Shown here: in pieces, positions 58,183-64,000 of the stretch
How positions within the stretch are numbered: position 1 is the first letter of the stretch
Layout of the letters: the number at the start of each line of letters is the position of its first letter
Assembly (NCBI GenBank): GCA_030848705.1
Contig: JAUIZM010000016.1
Coordinates: 3,100,001-3,164,000 of the forward strand
DNA from: Heracleum sosnowskyi
Taxonomy: Eukaryota; Streptophyta; Magnoliopsida; Apiales; Apiaceae
DNA length: 64,000 nucleotides
Reading direction: 5' to 3'
The notes under the pieces: generated by a model
Database searches by the model: none
Told to the model about the DNA's origin: nothing
The model's input: the letters and a program-made list of their open reading frames with translations, nothing else
Translations under genes and position numbers: made by a program

Positions 58183-60654
58183 ATGGTGAAGAAGGATGCA
58201 GGTGTGAAGATACCAGTTCTTGATAAAGACAATTACTTTCACTGGAAAGTAAAGATGCATTTACATCTCATGTCTATGGATGAGAGGTATGTAGACTGTA
58301 TTGAGAAAGGTCCACACGTTCCCATGAAGCTTGATTCTAGGGTTGGACTGCCAGATGATGCACCTGATGTAGAGATTCCAAAAACTGTCTCAGAATGGAC
58401 TGTTGAAGATATTGCAGAAGTCCATAAAGACAAAAGGACCATGAACATTCTGTTTAATGGTTTGGAGCAAGAGATGTTTGACAATGTTATCAACTGTACA
58501 ACCTCTAAGGAAGTATGGGATACTGTTAGAACTCTCTGTGAAGGAACTGAGCAAGTCAGGGAAAATAAAATGCAACTCCTTATACAACAATATGAGCATT
58601 TTCATTTTAAAGCTGGTGAAACCCTAAATGACACGTTTAGTAGGTTTCAAAAGCTTTTGAATGGATTAAAGTTGTATGGGAGGATCTATCAAACCAAGGA
58701 TTCAAACCTTAAATTTCTTAGAGCTCTTCCAAAAGAATGGAAGCCTATGACTGTTTCTCTCAGAAACACTCAAGAGTACAAAGACTACACTCTTGAAAGG
58801 CTTTATGGAACCTTGAAGACTTATGAGCTGGAAATGGAGCAAGATGAGGAAATTGAAAAGGTACAAAAGAAGGGTGGATCTATTGCATTGATTGCATCTG
58901 TGAACCAACTTGAAGATGACAATAAAGAAACTGCAAAGGCCACAACTAGTCGATCTAGTTGTAGGAGTGATGTTAGCAAGGGTAAAGACAAGATGACAGA
59001 AGAAGAAGAATCAGAACCAGCCAACTTGGAGGACTTAGATGAGATTGATGAACACATTGCTTTTCTGTCTAGAAAATTCTCTAAGTTCAAGTTCAAAAGA
59101 AACTCAGAAGCAAGGCCACCAAGAAGAGACTTTCAACCTAGCAAAACAAACTGGATTGAAAAGTCTAAGTCAAAATGTTTCAATTGTGGAATGATTGGTC
59201 ACTTTGCTGGAGACTGCAGAAAGCCCAAGGTTGAGAAGGGCAACAGGAAATTTGAGCCTGTTGATTATAAAAAGAAATACTTTGAACTTCTCAAACAAAA
59301 AGAAAAGGCTTTCATGTCTCAGGAGTATGATTGGGCTGGTAATGGTGAAGATTCTGATGATGATGTTGAGTATGTCAACTTGGCTCTTATGGCTGACAAT
59401 CATGAGCAGGAAGCAAGTTCCTCAAGCAACCAGGTAACAATTACTAATCTTTCTGAGCTTTCTAAAGAGGAATGCGACAGTGCAGTAAATGAAATGTCTA
59501 CTGTATTATATAATTTGCGTGTTACTCTTAAATCACTTACTAAAGAGAATTCTAGAATAAAAGAGACCAATCTGCTCTTAAGTGATAGGAATGCAATGTT
59601 AGAAGCACAGCTCATTGAATTTGAGAAAATGAGATGTGTTAGTAGGGATGCTAAGAAGGAACTTGAGAACGTGTTACAAAGGGAAGAAATTCTTAAAACA
59701 CAACTTGAGATAGAACAAGGTGTGATTGCAAAATGGAAGGATGCCAGGAATGTTGCTGCCAACATAATTAATGTTCAAGGCGTGGAATCCTTCTGTGAGC
59801 AATCATGGAAAAGGAACAAAGAGAAGCTAGGGTATGTTGGTGAAACCTTAGAATCAGAAACTGAGTCAACAAACAACAAGGATCATTTGTTGAAGGTTGA
59901 TATGTCAACGGAATGCAATGTTTCGTTGACAGATGAACCATCAACCGATCAGGCTGTTTCGTTGACAGAGAAAAGAAAAGATAAACTCACTAGACTTAAT
60001 GACAAGTATGGTCCGGTCACCAAGAACTTTGTTCAAGGTGAGTCTAGTAAATCAAAGAAAGTTGAGAAGCCTGTTGAGAGAGCTAATGTAGGTAACTTGT
60101 CTAACAAGCAATTGAAAGACAAGTTAGAGAAAGTTCAGGTTGAGGCTAAGGGAAATAAAAAGAATAACAGAAATGGCAAGGTAGGAATTAACAAACACAA
60201 CAATTACACACCTGATAAATATGCACCTAGAAAGACATGTGTCAATTGTGGAAGTGTTAATCATTTATCTACTAACTGCAAATCTGTTAAGAAATCTGTT
60301 AATGTGAAAATGCCCAAGCCTGCAATGAACAGTTCCATGCCTAAAATGCCTGTTATGCCTAACATGTTTGCTCCATATGCACAATTTCAGAATCCATATG
60401 CTAGCATGCCATTTGTGCCTAATCCTTACATGAATATGTTTAACATGCCACAAATGCCATGGAACATGAATAACATGATTGTTCCTCCAACTATGCATGC
60501 TATGAATGAAAATATGAGCAACCCTCAGAAATCAACACCAAGGGTAAAGATTGATTTGAATCAATCTGAACCCAAAGTGAAAAATGGTACAAAAGGGAAT
60601 ACAAAGGCTAACAAGACAGGACCCAAGGAAACTTGGGTACCAAAATCGACTTGA
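58183..60654 (+). CDS. gag: Sirevirus C gag
   Basis: An intact 823-codon frame. The N-terminal UBN2/retrotran_gag domain (IPVLDKDNYFHWKVKMHLHL near the start) spans ~10-225. Zinc knuckles are CFNCGMIGHFAGDC (~332) and CVNCGSVNHLSTNC (~686), with a long coiled coil at ~419-517. Residues ~706-785 are rich in Met, Pro and Asn (PNMFAPYAQFQNPYASMPFV is part), a low-complexity tail. The LTR motif appears at 59903-59968 and is translated as VSLTD. The frame ends TWVPKST and TGA; pol follows in the -1 frame. The long gag with coiled coil is typical of Sireviruses, where it is reported to contact dynein light-chain-like proteins. Confidence 0.92.
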   Translation: MVKKDAGVKIPVLDKDNYFHWKVKMHLHLMSMDERYVDCIEKGPHVPMKLDSRVGLPDDAPDVEIPKTVSEWTVEDIAEVHKDKRTMNILFNGLEQEMFDNVINCTTSKEVWDTVRTLCEGTEQVRENKMQLLIQQYEHFHFKAGETLNDTFSRFQKLLNGLKLYGRIYQTKDSNLKFLRALPKEWKPMTVSLRNTQEYKDYTLERLYGTLKTYELEMEQDEEIEKVQKKGGSIALIASVNQLEDDNKETAKATTSRSSCRSDVSKGKDKMTEEEESEPANLEDLDEIDEHIAFLSRKFSKFKFKRNSEARPPRRDFQPSKTNWIEKSKSKCFNCGMIGHFAGDCRKPKVEKGNRKFEPVDYKKKYFELLKQKEKAFMSQEYDWAGNGEDSDDDVEYVNLALMADNHEQEASSSSNQVTITNLSELSKEECDSAVNEMSTVLYNLRVTLKSLTKENSRIKETNLLLSDRNAMLEAQLIEFEKMRCVSRDAKKELENVLQREEILKTQLEIEQGVIAKWKDARNVAANIINVQGVESFCEQSWKRNKEKLGYVGETLESETESTNNKDHLLKVDMSTECNVSLTDEPSTDQAVSLTEKRKDKLTRLNDKYGPVTKNFVQGESSKSKKVEKPVERANVGNLSNKQLKDKLEKVQVEAKGNKKNNRNGKVGINKHNNYTPDKYAPRKTCVNCGSVNHLSTNCKSVKKSVNVKMPKPAMNSSMPKMPVMPNMFAPYAQFQNPYASMPFVPNPYMNMFNMPQMPWNMNNMIVPPTMHAMNENMSNPQKSTPRVKIDLNQSEPKVKNGTKGNTKANKTGPKETWVPKST
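59903..59968 (+). repeat. LTR motif echoed inside Sirevirus C gag
   Basis: TGTCAACGGAAT (59903), TTTCGTTGACAG (59921) and TTTCGTTGACAG (59957), with a weaker ATCAACCGATC between. The first two reproduce the inverted pair of the LTR. Confidence 0.85.
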
Positions 60655-60659
60655 TTTGG

Positions 60660-63600
60660 TTTTATTGTGTGCAGGGAGACAAAAGGAATCTTTGGTACTT
60701 GGATAGTGGTTGTTCAAGACACATGACTGGTGATTCTACCCTGCTCACAGAGTTTCAGGAAAGAGCTGGCCCTTGTATTGCTTTTGGAGATGACAGCAAA
60801 GGCTACACAAAGGGATATGGCTTGATTTCAAAAGAGAATGTCATCATAGATGAGGTTGCACTGGTGGATGGTCTTAAGCACAACTTGCTTAGTATCAGCC
60901 AACTTTGTGACAAAGGATTTTTAGTTACTTTTTCAAGAGAAGCCTGTGTTGTTTCTAAAGGAGGAAACAACAATGTGGTAATGACTGGATTCAGAAGGGG
61001 GAATGTGTACATTGCTGACTTTAGTAGCACAAGTTCAGACACCATCACTTGTCTCTTCAGCAAGGCAAGCAAGGATGAAAGTTGGTTATGGCACAAGAAG
61101 TTATCCCATCTGAATTTCAAAGTTATGAATGATTTGGTGAGGAAAGATCTTGCTAGAGGAATTCCACAGGTGGAGTTCTCCAAGGATGGTTTGTGTGATG
61201 CCTGTCAAAAGGGAAAACAGAAGAAGGCATCATTCAAAAGCAAGACAGAGTCATCAATTGTCCAGCAGCTTGAATTGCTTCATATGGACCTATTTGGCCC
61301 TGTAAATGTTATGTCAATCTCAAAGAAGAAATACTGTCTTGTGATTGTTGATGATTTTTCTAGATTTACATGGACTTTCTTTTTGCACTCTAAAGATGAG
61401 GCAAGTGAAATCATTATCAATCACATCAAGATGGTAAGCAATCATCCTGATTTCAAAGTAAGAAGGATTAGGAGTGACAATGGGACAGAATTCAAGAATT
61501 CAAGCATGAAGGTGTTCTGTGAAGAAAATGGTATTTTGCATGAGTTTTCAGCAGCAAGAACACCACAGCAAAATGGTGTAGTTGAAAGGAAAAACAGAAC
61601 ACTTATTGAAGCTGCAAGGACAATGCTAGATGAATCAAAGTTACCTACATATTTTTGGGCTGAGGCAGTTAACACAGCTTGCTTTACTCAAAATATTTCT
61701 TTGATTAATCAGGCCAAAGGAATGACCCCTTATCAGTTACTCAAAAGAAAGAAGCCACTATTAGATTTTCTTCATGTCTTTGGATGCAAGTGCTTTGTTC
61801 TGAGAAATCAAGCTGAGCATTTGGGGAAATTTGAAGCAAAGGCAGATGAAGCAATATTTGTGGGATATGCAGCAGGGAAAGCTTACAGAGTCTATAATCT
61901 CAGAATCAACATTGTTATGGAATCTGTACATGTTGTTTTTGATGATCTCAAAATCCAAGGTCTCTGTGATGAAGGTTTCCATGAAAGTCTTTCTTTTGAA
62001 AATGAGGAAGGAGATCAAGTGAATCATGATAAGGCTACTGAGAAACAGCCTAAAGTTGTTGTATCTAGCACAGATGAAAGCAGCAGTGAGGATGAAATTG
62101 CTGCATTGAGATTAAAAAGGATAGCTGCTAGCAGACCAACTGGTCATTTTGTTGACAGTCATGATGGTGGATTCGTTGACAGTCAGAATGAGCGTTTCGT
62201 TGACAGCCAAAGCGGTCATACCGTTGATAGTCATAGGAATGCTTCTAGAAGTGATCAATTAGGGACAACAAACTCAGGGGGAGTTTCTCAAGGACAAATA
62301 TCCAATCAAGGCAATCATGATCATGAAGCTACGTCTTCAAGAGCAAATCTACCTCCCTCAAGGAAATGGACTAAAGATCATCCCTTTGAACTTATTATAG
62401 GTGATGTTTCTTCAAAAGTCCAAACTAGAAGAGCAACTCAAGAAGAATGTCTATATAGTAGCTTTTTGTCTCAAGATGAGCCAAAGAAAGTTGAAGATGC
62501 ACTTCTAGATCCAGATTGGGTTTTAGCCATGCAAGAAGAGCTAAACCAATTTGAGAGAAACAACGTTTGGAAGCTGGTGCCCAGGCCTAATGACAGGAGT
62601 GTTATAGGCACAAAGTGGGTGTTCAGAAACAAGATGGATGAAAATGGCATAGTCACAAGGAACAAAGCTAGACTGGTTGCAAAAGGCTACTCACAGGAAG
62701 AGGGAATTGATTTTGATGAAACCTTTGCTCCTGTTGCAAGACTAGAAGCAATAAGGATTTTCCTAGCCTATGCAGCCCATGCCAATTTCAAAGTCTATCA
62801 AATGGATGTGAAGAGTGCTTTTCTGAATGGGGAATTGGAAGAGGAGGTGTATGTAAGTCAACCTCCTGGTTTTGAAGACGATGATTTTCCAGACTATGTG
62901 TACTTCCTTCTCAAAGCACTCTATGGTTTGAAACAAGCACCTAGAGCCTGGTATGACACTCTCTCACAGTTCCTCCTTGAGAATCATTTCACTAGAGGTA
63001 CTGTAGATAAAACTCTTTTTCACAGGGTTGTAAATGGCTCTACTTTACTTGTTCAAATTTATGTAGATGATATAATCTTTGGGTCTACAGATGTGAAACT
63101 TTGTCAAAAGTTTGCCAAGCTTATGCAAAGTAAATATGAAATGAGCATGATGGGAGAATTAACTTACTTTCTTGGTCTCCAAGTAAAGCAAGTTAATGAA
63201 GGCATTTTCATTAGTCAAACAAAATACATTCATGATTTATTAAAGAAGTTTAACCTAATGGAATGCTCTCCTGCCAAAACTCCCATGCCTACTGCCACCA
63301 AACTTGAATTGAATACTAAGGAAAAATCTGTGGACATTTCAAGTTACAGAGGCATGGTAGGCTCACTTTTATATTTAACAGCTAGTAGACCTGATATTAT
63401 GTTTGCTACATGTCTATGTGCTAGATTTCAGGCTGACCCTAGAGAATCCCATTTAGTTGCTATTAAAAGAATTTTCAGGTATCTCAAAGGAACACCAAAC
63501 CTTGGCATTTGGTATCCTAGAGAATCTGGTTTTGAACTAATTGGTTATTCAGATGCAGACTTTGCAGGATGTAAAATTGACAGGAAAAGTACAACTGGAA

Positions 63601-64000
63601 CCTGTCAATTCCTAGGAAACAAGCTTGTGTCATGGTTCAGCAAGAAACAAAACTCAGTTTCTACCTCCACAGCTGAGGCTGAGTATATTGCAGCTGGAAG
63701 TTGTTGTGCACAGATTTTATGGATGAAAAACCAACTACTTGATTATGGATTAAGAGTTGAGAAAATTCCTATTTTCTGTGACAACACTAGTGCCATTGCC
63801 ATTACTGAGAATCCAGTGCAGCATTCAAGGACCAAGCACATTGACATCAAGTACCATTTCATTAGAGAACATGTTATGAATGGTACTGTGGAGTTACATT
63901 TTGTTCCAAGTGAACAACAACTTGCAGACATCTTTACCAAGCCACTTGATGAATCAACATTCTCAAGATTAGTAAGTGAGCTAGGTATGCTAAATTTCTC
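60660..64000 (+). CDS. pol: Sirevirus C pol polyprotein (partial, open to window end)
   Basis: Continuous open frame, readable from 60612, in -1 relative to gag, with no stop to 64000. Order: protease WYLDSGCSRHMTG (~60690); GAG-pre-integrase WHKKLSHLNF with CDACQKGKQ; integrase LLHMDLFGPV, IRSDNGTEF and TPQQNGVVERKNRTL (D, D, E); Ser/Asp linker; RT with KARLVAKGYSQEEGIDFDET, VYQMDVKSAFLNGEL and catalytic IYVDDIIFGS (~63056); RNase H with YSDADFAGC, STAEAEYIAAGS and HSRTKHIDIKYHFIREHV. Catalytic residues are all present. No start codon lies at the head, so expression needs recoding or splicing. No standard slippery heptamer is seen in the overlap. Confidence 0.92.
62147..62235 (+). repeat. 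LTR motif echoed inside the Sirevirus C pol linker
   Basis: Four copies of (T)TCGTTGACAGTC or variants at 62147, 62171, 62195 and 62220, each read as FVDS or TVDS. The frame differs from that used in gag. Confidence 0.85.

Larger units (their letters stand above)
57121..64000 (+). mobile_element. Sirevirus-type Ty1/copia element C, apparently intact, runs off the window
   Basis: A 998-bp LTR, Met primer site, an intact gag and a pol frame without a stop to the last base. It is the only element here without a visible lesion and so probably the youngest Sirevirus. RNase H is nearly complete at 64000; any envelope-like ORF and the 3' LTR lie outside. Confidence 0.9.

Noticed and set aside
60612..60654. 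Classical -1 slippery heptamer between gag and pol of element C
   Set aside because: No XXXYYYZ heptamer in the right phase is found in the overlap.

Overview
The window is nuclear DNA of a flowering plant, probably a eudicot with a repeat-rich genome. Nearly all of it is transposable-element sequence. I see no bacterial, organellar, rRNA or CRISPR sequence and no intact ordinary host gene. Copy counts and divergences below were counted by eye.

Positions 1-43,031 are a nested stack. The oldest layer is a Ty1/copia Sirevirus-type element (A). Its decayed envelope-like gene (from 694) is split by two younger insertions whose target sites lie about 30 bp apart. The first insertion (4659-27397, minus strand) is an LTR-INT-LTR-INT-LTR array: three ~4.9-kb LTRs and two ~4.03-kb internal regions flanked by a single AGGAT duplication. 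It is a LARD-like non-autonomous relative of chromodomain Ty3/gypsy elements, and its internal region carries a captured fragment of a poly(A)-binding-protein gene. The second insertion (27432-37990, plus strand) is a 10.6-kb Athila-type Ty3/gypsy element with ~2% diverged LTRs, a GAAAG duplication and several disabling lesions. After both, the envelope-like gene resumes (37996-38866) and is followed by a polypurine tract, an LTR (39029-40245), a primer-binding site and a second gag. Element A is therefore also a shared-LTR tandem. That second gag is broken by nonsense codons and by a 1567-bp solo LTR (41119-42685).

Positions 43,032-51,991 are a patchwork. It holds a 5'-truncated L1-type LINE with a self-duplicated 5' junction, a possible tRNA-derived SINE relic, and a compound inverted repeat made of two near-identical ~330-390-bp MITEs around a 1.3-kb terminal-inverted-repeat element, all bounded by (TA)n. 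Next comes AT-rich DNA carrying eleven GC-rich hairpins of the CCGCAATG/CATTGCGG type, a 428-bp tandem duplication, a small broken acidic/coiled-coil gene, and the start of a MAIN-like/plant-mobile-domain gene.

Positions 51,992-64,000 hold two more Sireviruses. Element B (LTR 51992-52598) landed in the mobile-domain gene and is truncated inside its reverse transcriptase. Element C (LTR 57121-58118) has an intact gag and a pol frame that stays open to the window edge, so it looks young.

The most interesting signal is shared by the Sireviruses. Each family carries its own short motif, repeated many times in the LTR upstream of the TATA box and echoed inside the element. In A the echo lies upstream of a possible internal promoter of the envelope-like gene. 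In C it lies inside gag and the pol linker, where the same nucleotides are read in two different frames, which suggests the DNA motif rather than the peptide is what is maintained or spread.
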